Of a DNA stretch of 58,755 nt, positions 49,915-58,351 are shown piece after piece. Origin of the DNA: Anaerolineales bacterium. GTDB taxonomy: Bacteria > Chloroflexota > Anaerolineae > Anaerolineales > UBA11858. Below the pieces are notes generated by a model. The model did not search any database. It worked only from the letters and a program-made list of their open reading frames with translations, and was not told where the DNA came from. The position numbers and the translations under genes are program-made. Every line of letters starts with the position of its first letter. Positions within the stretch are counted from its first letter, which is position 1. The DNA lies in NCBI GenBank assembly GCA_028278545.1, contig JANQED010000008.1, positions 1-58,755 of the forward strand, read 5' to 3'.

Positions 49915-52086
49915 CTAACCCGGCCGCACGCGCCTGGCATCGACCACGTTCGCCAGTTGTTCCACACGGTCCAGAATACGGCTCAAATGACCGATATCGC
50001 GCACTTCCAGGATCAGATCGAACACTGCCATATTCCGGCGATTGACATCGACGTGCACCCGGTTCATGCTGACCCCCTCTTCCGTTAGCAAGGTGGAAAC
50101 ATCTCGCATCAAGCCGTCCCGATCATAAGCTTTGATGCGCACCGGCACCGGAAAGGTCTGCTTGGCCTCACCCCACGATACTTTGACAAGCCGTTCCTTG
50201 TCTTTGACATTGAGGACATTGGGGCAGTCCTGGCGGTGGATGGTGGCCCCGCGCCCGCGCGTGATATAACCAATGATCTCGTCCCCAGGGGCAGGGTTGC
50301 AGCAGCGTGCCATGCGCGTCAACAAGCCTTTCAGGCCGCGGACAGTGACTCCCTCGGTTGTTTGCTGCTCGAAATCAGGAATCGGCGGAACCGGGAACTC
50401 GAAGTCATCATCGTCTTCCTCTTCGATGAGAATCAGCTCGTTGGAGACCCTTGCCAGGGGAAGGTCTCCACACCCGATCGCTTCAGCCAGATCGTCCACG
50501 GCTTTGAAGTTCAAAGTGCGCGCCAACTGCTCCAGATTTTCATCGACCAGACCCAACTGGCGCAGTTCGCGCTCCAACAGGTCACGGCCGTGTTTGATAT
50601 TCTGGTCGCGCGCCTGGTGCTTGAACCACCTGCGGATCTTGGATCGCGCCCTTTGCGTTTTGACCAGCCCCAAATGAGGGTTCAGCCAATCCCGGCTGGG
50701 GCCGCCGCGCTTGGCGGTCAAGATAGATACCTGATCGCCGGTCTGCAGTTCGTAATCCAGGGAAACCAGCTTCCCCCCTGTTTTTGCCCCCCGGCAGCGA
50801 TGCCCCACCTCGGTGTGCACATGATAAGCGAAATCAATCGGAGTTGCCCCTTGGGGCAGATCGATGATATCGCCTTTTGGCGTGAAGACGTAAACCCGGT
50901 CTCCAAAGACATCCGACTTCATGCCGTCAACGAACTCTTGGGCGTCATCGACATCCTGACGCCACTCCATCAACTGGCGCAGGTACATGATCCGGCGCTC
51001 GAAATCCGGGTCATGCTCTTCACCCTCCTTGTATCGCCAGTGGGCAGCGATGCCATATTCAGAGTTTTGGTGCATCTCAAGCGTGCGGATTTGCACCTCC
51101 ACCGTGTGACCATCGTCATAGACAACCGCCGTGTGCAGAGAGCGATAAAAATTCTCCTTCGGGGCGGCGATATAATCATCGAAAGACCCGGGGATGGGGC
51201 GCCATTGGGCATGAATCTCCCCCAGCGCCGCGTAACAATCGGCTTTCTCCGGCACCAGGATGCGCACACCGCGGATATCATACACTTCCTCAAAAGGGAC
51301 GCCCTTGCGCTTCATCTTTCGATAGATCGAGTAAATATGCTTAGGGCGTCCCGTCACGACAACATCGCTGATTCCAGCCTGTTCCACCACCTGCTGGAGA
51401 CGTTCTGTGATCTCTTCAAGTGTATTCTCGCGCTCCGATCGCCTCTCGTCTAGCTTTGCGGCAATCTCGAGATATTTCTTGTTATTGAGATAGCGGAAGG
51501 AAAGGTCTTCCAACTCCCATTTGATCTGCCAGATCCCCAGCCGGCTCGCCAGAGGAGCAAAAATATCCGTTGTCTCCTGGGCAATGCGCTTCTGTTTCGG
51601 GGCCGCCACAAATTTCAGCGTCCTCATATTGTGCAAGCGGTCGGCAAGTTTGATCAACACGACCAACGGATCATCTGCCATCGCCAGGAATGTCTTGCGC
51701 AGGCTTGCAGAAGCTAACGCTGGTTCCCCTTTTTGTTCATCATCCAGGTCTCGCCCCCAAGAGACTCTGGGCAGCGAGGTCAACTTCGTAACCGCATCAA
51801 CCAGGTCGGCAACATCTTCGCCAAAGTCGGCGGTGATTTTCTCGATTTTTAAATTGGAATCTTCAACGGTATCGTGCAGCAATCCGGCGGCTACCACCCG
51901 TGGGGGAACGTGCATTTCCGCCAATATTCTGGCAACAGCCACACAATGAGTGACATAGGGTTCGCCCGAAGCGCGCTTTTGACGCCTGTGCGCTTTTTTA
52001 GCTACCCGGTACGCTCGCTGGATGAGTTCGCGATCGACTGGCGTATAAGTATCCGGTAAGATTTCAATTAACTCGTCAATTTTCAT
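49915..52086 (-). CDS. rel: Bifunctional (p)ppGpp synthetase/hydrolase Rel, 723 aa
   Basis: Stringent-response enzyme. HD hydrolase domain (about 25-180) with THCVAVA, GLLHDTVED and LADRLHNMRTL. Synthetase domain (about 240-350) with YDIRGVRILV, GSFDDYIAAPKENFYRSLHT and EVQIRT. The TGS domain (about 385-450) starts VYVFTPKGDIIDLPQG. A zinc-finger/conserved-cysteine domain holds RCCNPAPGDEI and RQDCPN near 600, and a C-terminal ACT domain ends the protein. Full length and both active sites look intact, so it should make and degrade alarmone at or off the ribosome. First gene of the rel-moeA-VKOR-acidic protein run, with its own promoter. Confidence 0.95.
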   Translation of the reverse strand: MKIDELIEILPDTYTPVDRELIQRAYRVAKKAHRRQKRASGEPYVTHCVAVARILAEMHVPPRVVAAGLLHDTVEDSNLKIEKITADFGEDVADLVDAVTKLTSLPRVSWGRDLDDEQKGEPALASASLRKTFLAMADDPLVVLIKLADRLHNMRTLKFVAAPKQKRIAQETTDIFAPLASRLGIWQIKWELEDLSFRYLNNKKYLEIAAKLDERRSERENTLEEITERLQQVVEQAGISDVVVTGRPKHIYSIYRKMKRKGVPFEEVYDIRGVRILVPEKADCYAALGEIHAQWRPIPGSFDDYIAAPKENFYRSLHTAVVYDDGHTVEVQIRTLEMHQNSEYGIAAHWRYKEGEEHDPDFERRIMYLRQLMEWRQDVDDAQEFVDGMKSDVFGDRVYVFTPKGDIIDLPQGATPIDFAYHVHTEVGHRCRGAKTGGKLVSLDYELQTGDQVSILTAKRGGPSRDWLNPHLGLVKTQRARSKIRRWFKHQARDQNIKHGRDLLERELRQLGLVDENLEQLARTLNFKAVDDLAEAIGCGDLPLARVSNELILIEEEDDDDFEFPVPPIPDFEQQTTEGVTVRGLKGLLTRMARCCNPAPGDEIIGYITRGRGATIHRQDCPNVLNVKDKERLVKVSWGEAKQTFPVPVRIKAYDRDGLMRDVSTLLTEEGVSMNRVHVDVNRRNMAVFDLILEVRDIGHLSRILDRVEQLANVVDARRVRPG

Positions 52087-52102
52087 CGCTCAAATCTGAC
52101 CA

Positions 52103-52131
52103 AGTATAATCAGGCCAGGTGTTTGACACAA
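52103..52131 (-). promoter_or_regulatory. Promoter of rel
   Basis: On the minus strand TTGTGT, a 17-base spacer and TATACT, with the -10 ending 17 bases before the rel ATG. The -35 is weak. The transcript leader would be about 10 bases, so it is nearly leaderless. Confidence 0.5.
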
Positions 52132-52222
52132 GGGCGCGGCCAGGACTGTGGAAAACCCGAGGGAACTGGCATATACGGGGCAAAGAAATTCAGCCATAAT
52201 GCGAATTAGGCAAGGAGATGCA

Positions 52223-52705
52223 TCAACCGAAAATCAAGCTCTCCCAATCCAGGTTCTGCGCGGTCTTGCGCAGGCCATGATCGTCCTCAACAGCCCGAAA
52301 ATCGAGTTCGCTAAACACCCGTTCAGATAACTGGCGGACCATATCGATGGGAATGACCCGGTCATCCAAGCCATGGTAAATCACTGTTGGTGCGCTGATA
52401 GAGTCTGGCGGCAGACGAGCAAATTCGGGCCATACAAATGCCGGCGCAAGCAGAATCAGCCTGCGGGCGCTTCCGGGAAATTGATTGGCGAACAAAGCCG
52501 CCATCAACCCACCAAAGCTGGAGCCGATGATCGTCCAGGCCTGGTCAAAATCAACGATCGAGTTCAGATGTTTCATGCGGCGGGCCAGCGATCCGTTGAA
52601 ATCAGGGATGAAGATACCCGGAAATCTGTCTCGCAGCAGTCTTGCTTTCACCCCCTGACTGCTGCCTTCAAGTCCGTGGATGAACAGCAATTTGTAGTCC
52701 GTCAC
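52223..52705 (-). CDS. Small alpha/beta hydrolase (YqiA-like esterase), 160 aa
   Basis: Short single-domain serine hydrolase without a cap. Oxyanion motif LLFIHGLEGSSQG at the N-terminus, nucleophile GSSFGG near residue 62-67, acid in YHGLDDRVIP and His in EDDHGL near 143. The size suits the YqiA/UPF0227 group of esterases with unknown physiological substrate. It uses a GTG start (52703-52705) behind GGAGAT. Single gene; the rel promoter lies in the next gap downstream of its stop. Not related closely to the hydrolases of the CoA operon. Confidence 0.82.
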   Translation of the reverse strand: MTDYKLLFIHGLEGSSQGVKARLLRDRFPGIFIPDFNGSLARRMKHLNSIVDFDQAWTIIGSSFGGLMAALFANQFPGSARRLILLAPAFVWPEFARLPPDSISAPTVIYHGLDDRVIPIDMVRQLSERVFSELDFRAVEDDHGLRKTAQNLDWESLIFG

Positions 52706-52843
52706 AGGCTAAATCTCCATGGGTGCGGTCAATCTATTACACTCGAACACACGTATTTTACTGGCGATAAAATAATACCAAATTGTTGGTGATTACCCCG
52801 ACAACAGACAGGCCTTGTTACCCTGCCAAACCCCAAGAAGAAG

Positions 52844-52852
52844 TGCTAAAAT
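52844..52852 (+). promoter_or_regulatory. Possible extended -10 promoter of the HD-GYP gene
   Basis: TGCTAAAAT resembles the extended -10 form with one mismatch. No -35 is seen at normal distance. The leader would be about 86 bases. Confidence 0.35.
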
Positions 52853-52944
52853 TTCTGAAGTGAACACAGGCACACATTATGGCCCCGATCTTGTACCGGT
52901 CTTCCACAAAGCCAAGCTGAGGCGCACAAAGCAAAACAATCGAC

Positions 52945-53943
52945 ATGAATGAGATACCAAATCTACCGACCCCTGACCGGGTGATCCTTGTGGTTGAGGA
53001 CAGCTCCCAAATTCGGAGTGTGATTTCGAAAGCCCTGGAGCTGGAGGGGTATGCAACCAAACAAGCCAAGAACGGCGTCGAAGGCCTGGAGCTGTTGAAG
53101 GAGTCCCCTCCCGACCTGATCCTCTCAGATGTCAATATGCCCCAAATGGACGGCATCGAATTCTTCAAGGCCGTACGCCAGAATCCCGACTGGACTGCGA
53201 TACCCTTCATCTTCCTGACTTCACACAGCAACTCCGAAGACATCCAACGGGGACGTGAAATGGGTGTTGAAGATTATCTGACCAAACCGATAGAGCCTGA
53301 AGACTTAGTGCGTATCATCAATGCCCGCCTTTACCGCACAGCAGCGGTCGAAGTCGCCCAGGTGGGACAGGCTTATCTGGATACCGTGATGGTTCTAGCC
53401 AATGCCATCGAGGGGCGCGACAAATACACCCGTGGACACGTTGAAAGGGTAACTGCCTACGCACTTTGGTTGGCAAAAGCGCTCAAGTGGCCCGCTCAAC
53501 ATCTCCGTGTGCTAGAGTTTGGCGCTCGGCTTCACGATATCGGCAAGATCATCATCCCCGGTCATATCCTCAACAAACCTGAACCATTGTCCGACGACGA
53601 GTGGGCGTTGATGAAGAAGCACACTGTCGCCGGGGCAAAAATGCTCCAGGAGATTCCTCACCTACGCGGGACGCTACCCTATATTCTGTACCACCACGAA
53701 AAATGGGATGGTTCCGGTTATCCAAAGGGATTGAAAGCGAAAGAGATCCCCATTCAGGGGCGTATTCTAGCCCTGGCAGACGTGTACGATGCCATCTCCA
53801 CTGCCCGACCCTACCACAAAGCCACTCCCCACGAGGCAGTCATCAAGATCATTTCAGAAGAGGCGGGCAGACACTTCGACCCCCAACTCGTGCCCATCTT
53901 CATCAAAATAATGAATGCCAAAAGAGCTCAGGTTGCCGGATAA
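52945..53943 (+). CDS. Response regulator with HD-GYP phosphodiesterase domain, 332 aa
   Basis: Two-component output protein that should degrade cyclic-di-GMP when phosphorylated. Receiver domain 10-130: acidic pair VVEDSSQ, phospho-acceptor Asp in LILSDVNMPQMDG, Lys in DYLTKPIEP. HD-GYP domain 150-330: GHVERV, the metal site RLHDIGKI, HH in YHHEKWDGSGYPKG (the GYP motif intact) and ADVYDAI. Both halves look active. No kinase gene is next to it; the orphan histidine kinase at 36284 is one possible partner. It converges on the SDR gene with 10 bases between stop codons. Confidence 0.92.
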   Translation: MNEIPNLPTPDRVILVVEDSSQIRSVISKALELEGYATKQAKNGVEGLELLKESPPDLILSDVNMPQMDGIEFFKAVRQNPDWTAIPFIFLTSHSNSEDIQRGREMGVEDYLTKPIEPEDLVRIINARLYRTAAVEVAQVGQAYLDTVMVLANAIEGRDKYTRGHVERVTAYALWLAKALKWPAQHLRVLEFGARLHDIGKIIIPGHILNKPEPLSDDEWALMKKHTVAGAKMLQEIPHLRGTLPYILYHHEKWDGSGYPKGLKAKEIPIQGRILALADVYDAISTARPYHKATPHEAVIKIISEEAGRHFDPQLVPIFIKIMNAKRAQVAG

Positions 53944-53953
53944 CAAAACCGCT

Positions 53954-54877
53954 TCAGGCCAGCAAATCTTTGAAAGCCGCTTCCGCTGTTGGGAAGCGAA
54001 ATTCGTATCCCAAGTCTTCCAAACCTTTAGGCAGCACCCGCTGACCTTCTAACACCACGGTGGCGACCTCGCCGAACAACGCCCGCATCACAAAGCCAGG
54101 CAGCAGCACCAAAGACGGGCGGCGCATCACCCTTCCCAAGGCTTTCCCAAAATCACGGTTGGTAAGTGGCTTCGGCGCAGTCAGGTTGTAAGCGCCTTTG
54201 GCCTGATCGTTCTCGATGAGGGCGCGGATCGCGCCGGCCACATCGGCTTCATGGATCCAGGAATACCATTGCCTGCCGGAGCCAAACGGCCCGCCGACGA
54301 ACAGCCGGTATGGCAGCAATATCCGCCACAGCGCGCCCTCCTCTGCGTTCAAGGCGATGCCGGTACGGATAACAACTCTCCTCACGCCAAAAGCTTCAAC
54401 AGGTGCAGTGCTGGCCTCCCAGCGCACGCTGGTCACGGCGACGAAATCATCACCAGCCCCTTCAGCTTCTGTGATTTGCTGGTCTCCTTGGGAGCCATAA
54501 TACCCAATCGCCGAGGACTGAATCAGCACTTTGGGCTTATGTTCTGCGGCTTCGATTGCCTTGACCAGGGCCTGGCCGGCATACAAGCGGCTGTCGAGAA
54601 TGCGCTGCTTCCGTTCCGCGGTCCAACGCGAGGGGAAGAAATTCGTTCCCGCCAGGTTCTCTCCCGCCAGGTTGACAACCGCATCGACCTCTTCGATCAA
54701 ATGCCCCCATCCTTCAGTTGTTCGGGCATCCCAGGGATGAACCCGCACCCCATCGGGAAAATCGGGGTGTAATTTGGGGCTGCGGCTCAGTACAATAGGC
54801 TGATGACTGTTCTCGATCAGTTCCTGGACCAACTCGCGACCGATCAGGCCGGTTCCGCCAGTAATCAGAACACGCAT
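53954..54877 (-). CDS. TIGR01777/YfcH-family NAD(P)-binding epimerase-like protein, 307 aa
   Basis: Extended SDR of the YfcH family (TIGR01777, with C-terminal DUF1731). The cofactor motif is VLITGGTGLIGREL at the N-terminus. NLAGENLA is characteristic of the family. SSAIGYYGSQGD supplies the Ser/Tyr region and VIRTGIALN follows. The C-terminal part (LPGFVMRALFGE, VLPKGLEDLGYEFRFP) is diagnostic. No enzymatic reaction is established for the family. It starts 17 bases after the B12-regulator stop with GGAGA before the ATG, so the two form an operon and the gene may be light- or B12-regulated. Confidence 0.9.
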   Translation of the reverse strand: MRVLITGGTGLIGRELVQELIENSHQPIVLSRSPKLHPDFPDGVRVHPWDARTTEGWGHLIEEVDAVVNLAGENLAGTNFFPSRWTAERKQRILDSRLYAGQALVKAIEAAEHKPKVLIQSSAIGYYGSQGDQQITEAEGAGDDFVAVTSVRWEASTAPVEAFGVRRVVIRTGIALNAEEGALWRILLPYRLFVGGPFGSGRQWYSWIHEADVAGAIRALIENDQAKGAYNLTAPKPLTNRDFGKALGRVMRRPSLVLLPGFVMRALFGEVATVVLEGQRVLPKGLEDLGYEFRFPTAEAAFKDLLA

Positions 54878-54894
54878 ACCCTTGTCTCCATACG

Positions 54895-56211
54895 CTAAGC
54901 ATTCATCGGGCTGACGTTGGCGATCCAGTCAACGATGTCAGCGCCGCGCACACCCAGGGCTTCATCAGTGGCCTGGTAGTAGCTTTGCCAATAACGACGC
55001 ATTAGCTCATCCGGGATCTGGGTGTTCTCGACCAATCCTTCTATCCAGGCCAACTCACCACCTAGATAAGCTATATCACCAAATTTCAGGGCCGCGATGA
55101 TATCCTGGGCGATATACTGATTGACAATCTGAAGATATTCATGTGGCATTACACCGCCCAGGCTGGTGCACACCTTCTCTTCCAACGCCGGGCGCATCTC
55201 AACGAAATAATCCAAAACTTCCGTGGCTTCACTTTCTGTCGGAACGCCGGGCAACGGTGGCGTGGATGTCAGCAGGTGCTCAAGCATCGGGAGCGCATTT
55301 CGAAGGTCCTCTCCCAGGTAGAAACCTGGGATTTGCTTCGTGAGTGAAGGCGCACGGTTGAAGATCATCCCTCCAAAAGCCAGATGCACGCCCTCTTCAG
55401 CCAGGACCACAGCGACGTCTTTAAGCTCGGCCGCGGCTGCCAGCATTTGAGCAGTTAAGACAACCAGAGAGGGAGAAACCGATACGATGGTATCTTGAAA
55501 ATTCTCCAGAGGTACGTTGGCGCCCAGATAAACCACATTCCAACCGCGGCTGCGAAGCAAGTATGTGATCAGCAATGCAGATAAACTGTGCTCTTCTTTT
55601 GGGGGGCATCCCACGACAATCCGCTCCTGGTGGAGAGGTGGTGGGGCCGAGGCGACTAAGGCATTCAAGCGTTTTGAGACGAAAGCCGCCGCAAAATGCT
55701 CCTGTTGAACGGTAGCCTGGCGTTGATACCACAAATCGCCGATTTGAGACAAACCGGCGAACAAGATTTCAAAAAGGACAGTCTCGGGAGGGAACAGCGC
55801 GAAGGCATGGGTAACAATGTAATCAGCCGAAGCTTCATCAAAGTCCAGGCATGCCCTCACCCACTCCGCGCACAATTCTTCGATTTTCGCACCCGCGGAC
55901 ACATCCACAGGGGGTGCTGCAGTCGGCACAGTCAGGGGGGAGGGCATCTCCGCTAAAGGGTCGCTGCCGCTTGACTCCAGTGTCCGCCATAAATTGACAG
56001 CTTTGCTTATGCTCATCCCCTCTATTAAGCGGCTGTTGAGCCACTTGATGGTATCGATATCGCGCGCAGAGTACAAACGATGCCCCCCCTCACTGCGTGC
56101 AGGCTGGGGCAATCCATAGCGACGTTCCCAGGCACGCAAAGTATCTGGATTGATACCTGTCTCTTGTATCGCAACGCCGAGGTTGAAGGTGGGAGTATTT
56201 TGAATGTTCAT
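54895..56211 (-). CDS. MerR-type B12-binding regulator (CarH/LitR-like) with extra C-terminal domain, 438 aa
   Basis: Light- or cobalamin-responsive repressor. MerR helix-turn-helix domain at residues 10-80 (TGINPDTLRAWERRYGLPQPARSEGG-type). Four-helix B12-cap domain about 105-185 with the CarH signature W-x9-EH (Trp161, Glu171, His172). Rossmann B12 domain about 195-310 with lower-ligand His208 in KEEHSLSALL. CarH proteins usually end near 290-300 residues; here about 125 more residues follow, mostly helical. The residue after Trp161 is Tyr162, where T. thermophilus CarH has the His that caps cobalt after light exposure. The start is ATG 56211; a TTG at 56235 is less likely. Confidence 0.9.
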   Translation of the reverse strand: MNIQNTPTFNLGVAIQETGINPDTLRAWERRYGLPQPARSEGGHRLYSARDIDTIKWLNSRLIEGMSISKAVNLWRTLESSGSDPLAEMPSPLTVPTAAPPVDVSAGAKIEELCAEWVRACLDFDEASADYIVTHAFALFPPETVLFEILFAGLSQIGDLWYQRQATVQQEHFAAAFVSKRLNALVASAPPPLHQERIVVGCPPKEEHSLSALLITYLLRSRGWNVVYLGANVPLENFQDTIVSVSPSLVVLTAQMLAAAAELKDVAVVLAEEGVHLAFGGMIFNRAPSLTKQIPGFYLGEDLRNALPMLEHLLTSTPPLPGVPTESEATEVLDYFVEMRPALEEKVCTSLGGVMPHEYLQIVNQYIAQDIIAALKFGDIAYLGGELAWIEGLVENTQIPDELMRRYWQSYYQATDEALGVRGADIVDWIANVSPMNA

Positions 56212-56313
56212 GGTCTTCAGTGGCACTCTCGCCAAGCAGCTTTAGAAGGGTATCACGCTCCGATCTGCGCCATTTGGTAAGGGAAACAGACCGGGGTTGC
56301 TAATATCCTCAGA

Positions 56314-56342
56314 AGAATAGCACACCCCAACCCGCATGTCAA
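56314..56342 (-). promoter_or_regulatory. Promoter of the B12-regulator gene
   Basis: On the minus strand a perfect TTGACA, a 17-base spacer and TATTCT. The predicted start of transcription is near 56307, giving a leader of about 96 bases. Confidence 0.75.
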
Positions 56343-56345
56343 TAT

Positions 56346-56380
56346 ATTGTTAAGATATTGAATAGATTGCATTGACATAG
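56346..56380. promoter_or_regulatory. Candidate CarH operator: repeated ATTG units between divergent promoters
   Basis: Direct repeats ATTGTTAAG (56346), ATTGAATAG (56357, 11 bases on), ATTGC (56366) and ATTGACATAG (56371). They lie between the two divergent -35 elements and partly cover the rightward one. CarH-type repressors bind several short direct repeats about 11 bases apart over a -35 region. The assignment is by position and spacing only. Confidence 0.45.
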
Positions 56381-56400
56381 GTGCTGATCCATGATACGCT
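56372..56400 (+). promoter_or_regulatory. Possible divergent promoter of the DUF3159-like gene
   Basis: A perfect TTGACA (56372-56377), a 17-base spacer and TACGCT (56395-56400). The -10 is poor, so an activator may be needed. It mirrors the leftward promoter of the B12 regulator. Confidence 0.45.
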
Positions 56401-56500
56401 CAGGCCGATCAAACAATGCCTTCAATAATTTTATAGCTGCGTAACCGCCTGCTTTCCCCAGAACTGGAGGACGGGGCTTCACCTAAAAAATCTCGAGCCT

Positions 56501-57169
56501 ATGATTCGCGAACTGCAGGATGAGTTCAAGATCGTTGCAGGGAGAAACAACCGCATCTCCGATGTAGTCATACCGCCCTTGATCTTTTTGATCGTCAATC
56601 GTTTTGTGGGGCAACCTTGGGCCATTGGCACTTCGCTGTTCAGTGCGCTGATATTCCTGATCTATCGGTTGATGCGCGGCCAATCGCTGTGGTATGCCCT
56701 CGGCGGTCTGACTAGTGCGGGTTTGGCTGCGGGGCTGAGTCTGTTAACCGACTCTCCAGGCGGGTACTTTCTCCCCGGCCTCATCTCAAGCGGGTCTACC
56801 TCAGGTTTGGCGATTCTCAGCAACCTCGCACAGCGCCCCTTGGTTGCTTGGACCAGCCACCTGACCCGCGGCTGGCCTATCCATTGGTATTGGCACGAAA
56901 GAATCCGGCCCGCTTATAGTGAGGTCACTTGGGGTTGGGCGCTCTTCTTTGCCGCCAGATTTTACATTCAATGGCAAACATATCTTGGTGGGTCAGTGCT
57001 GGCTCTGGGGATCATCCAATTACTCTCGGGCTGGCCCGCGCTGATCGCCCTGCTGACGCTGAGCTACATTTACGGAACTTGGCGTCTTCGTAATCTCCGA
57101 GGTCCCAGTGTAGATGAATTTGAGGCTGGCAGCAATCCGCCTTGGGATGGGCAGCAGCGGGGCTTCTAA
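56501..57169 (+). CDS. DUF3159-like membrane protein, 222 aa
   Basis: Integral membrane protein with about five or six hydrophobic segments: VVIPPLIFLIVNRF, LFSALIFLIYRLMRG, ALGGLTSAGLAAGL, GYFLPGLISSG, ALFFAARFYIQWQTYL and SVLALGIIQLLSGWPALIALL. The N-terminal RELQDEFKIVAG and the RPLVAWTS...GWPIHWYW block are what I associate with DUF3159, a family of actinobacterial/Chloroflexota membrane proteins without assigned function. Possible transport or sensing role unknown. The ATG follows CTCGAGCCT, no clear ribosome site. It is divergent from the CarH-like regulator and may be controlled by it. Confidence 0.75.
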   Translation: MIRELQDEFKIVAGRNNRISDVVIPPLIFLIVNRFVGQPWAIGTSLFSALIFLIYRLMRGQSLWYALGGLTSAGLAAGLSLLTDSPGGYFLPGLISSGSTSGLAILSNLAQRPLVAWTSHLTRGWPIHWYWHERIRPAYSEVTWGWALFFAARFYIQWQTYLGGSVLALGIIQLLSGWPALIALLTLSYIYGTWRLRNLRGPSVDEFEAGSNPPWDGQQRGF

Positions 57170-57170
57170 T

Positions 57171-57194
57171 CCCTGAGCGGAGCGTAGTCGAGGG
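57171..57194. repeat. Intergenic GAGC...GTCGAGGG-type short repeat
   Basis: CCCTGAGCGGAGCGTAGTCG followed by AGGG, just after the DUF3159-like stop. Imperfect palindromes of this form are scattered between genes in many environmental bacteria, often mistranslated as TLRSG peptides. It is the only copy I found in this window. The function is unknown. Confidence 0.55.
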
Positions 57195-57284
57195 GGTCAA
57201 GATAGAGAACAGCACTTCGACCTCATCCGCCAATCTCTAACGAATCTTAAATATTTTGTTTGCGGTTTTCTAACATCGCAGCAC

Positions 57285-57290
57285 TATACT
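57285..57290 (+). promoter_or_regulatory. Probable -10 element of the Hsp20 operon
   Basis: TATACT 43 bases before the first Hsp20 ATG. No convincing -35 is seen at 16-18 bases and no CIRCE inverted repeat is present, so heat control would act by another route. Confidence 0.45.
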
Positions 57291-57332
57291 GTTGGTCGTA
57301 GCAATCAAGCACGTTGAAATGGAGGTAGAGAC

Positions 57333-57770
57333 ATGTACAGACGATTTCGACCAACATCAATATGGCGCGAGATGGACCGCTTGCAGCGGGAGATGAACCG
57401 CGTTTTCGAGGATTTCTATCCCAACCGCACTCGCAGCGCGCCCGGCTTCCCGGCGATGAATGTCTGGGCAGACGAGCAGAGCGTCCTGATCACCGCCGAA
57501 CTACCCGGCATAGACAATGATGACATCGATCTCAACGTCCTCGAAGACACCCTGACCATCAGCGGTGAGCGAGGAACTGATGATCTCCCCGAAGGTGCTG
57601 TCTATCACCGGCAGGAGCGCGGTTCTGGCAATTTTTCCCGCAGCCTGAAACTGCCCTATACCGTGGATACCCAAAAGGTCAGGGCCTCATTCAAAGATGG
57701 CATATTGGAAGTCAATCTACCTCGTTCTGAGGTCGACCGCCCCAAGAAGATCGCCGTCAAAGTAGGTTAA
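57333..57770 (+). CDS. Small heat-shock protein Hsp20, 145 aa
   Basis: ATP-independent holdase that binds unfolding proteins. Short N-terminal arm (MYRRFRPTSIWREMDRLQRE), alpha-crystallin domain about 40-135 (PAMNVWADEQSVLITAELPG, ISGERGTDD, NFSRSLKLPYTVD) and the conserved GILEVNLP near its end. GGAGG precedes the ATG. The second Hsp20 gene begins 10 bases after its stop, so the two form an operon. The short C-terminus has no clear IxI motif beyond KKIAVKVG. Confidence 0.95.
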   Translation: MYRRFRPTSIWREMDRLQREMNRVFEDFYPNRTRSAPGFPAMNVWADEQSVLITAELPGIDNDDIDLNVLEDTLTISGERGTDDLPEGAVYHRQERGSGNFSRSLKLPYTVDTQKVRASFKDGILEVNLPRSEVDRPKKIAVKVG

Positions 57771-57780
57771 GGAGAGCACG

Positions 57781-58188
57781 ATGGCTACCGAAACAAAGGC
57801 TATGGAACCCAAAAAAGACGAATTGTTGCCCGAGGCCAGCGAGCGCACACGTGATGGTCGCTGCTTCGTCCCTCGCTCAGATATTTATGAGACCGAAGAT
57901 CAGATCATCATCGTGATGGACATGCCTGGAGTACAAAAGGACAATATCGAGATCTCCCTGGAGAAAACCGTGCTCGCTGTGAATGGCTATGCCGACCTCG
58001 AAGAGCCTGACGGCTTTGCGCTGGCCCGCGCCGAATACGAAGTTGGTGACTACGAACGCAGCTTCCGCATCTCGAACCAGATCAACCGGGATGAGATCGA
58101 AGCAGAATACAAGAATGGCGTCCTGCATCTGATCCTGCCCAAAACCGAAGAAGCTCTGAAGCGCAAGATAGACGTCAAAGTTGGATAA
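57781..58188 (+). CDS. Small heat-shock protein Hsp20, second copy, 135 aa
   Basis: Second alpha-crystallin-domain chaperone, clearly diverged from the first. The N-terminal arm is short and charged (MATETKAMEPKKDELLPEAS), so it probably forms smaller oligomers or mixes with the first. Domain motifs: DIYETEDQIIIVMDMPGV, EISLEKTVLAVNGYAD, YERSFRISNQINRDEIEAEY and GVLHLILPK. A strong AAGGAG precedes the ATG. A GC hairpin with a T-run follows, then the DnaJ-type gene with its own promoter. Confidence 0.95.
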   Translation: MATETKAMEPKKDELLPEASERTRDGRCFVPRSDIYETEDQIIIVMDMPGVQKDNIEISLEKTVLAVNGYADLEEPDGFALARAEYEVGDYERSFRISNQINRDEIEAEYKNGVLHLILPKTEEALKRKIDVKVG

Positions 58189-58236
58189 ATCGCCACAAGG
58201 AACCCCGTTCTCGCCAATGACCGCAAAAAGGGTTTG

Positions 58237-58270
58237 GGCAGCGCTTTGTGCTGCCTCGAACTCTTTTTTT
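58237..58270 (+). terminator. Terminator after the Hsp20 operon
   Basis: Stem GGCAGC / GCTGCC with a 7-base loop, followed after a few bases by an eight-T run. The stem is short and the run slightly distant, so efficiency is uncertain. Confidence 0.6.
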
Positions 58271-58290
58271 TGCGAATGCGCTCCCTCGCA

Positions 58291-58319
58291 CTGACACTAA
58301 TCTCCGCAGGTGTTATACT
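58291..58319 (+). promoter_or_regulatory. Promoter of the DnaJ-type gene
   Basis: CTGACA, a 17-base spacer and TATACT; the -10 is also extended (TGTTATACT). It gives a leader of about 26 bases before the ATG at 58352. Confidence 0.7.
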
Positions 58320-58351
58320 CTCTACGCCTGGACACGCAAGAATATTCGACT

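Noticed and set aside
57170..57332. A CIRCE or other heat-shock operator before the Hsp20 genes.
   Set aside because: No TTAGCACTC-N9-GAGTGCTAA-type repeat is present; only a -10 element and the short dispersed repeat are seen.
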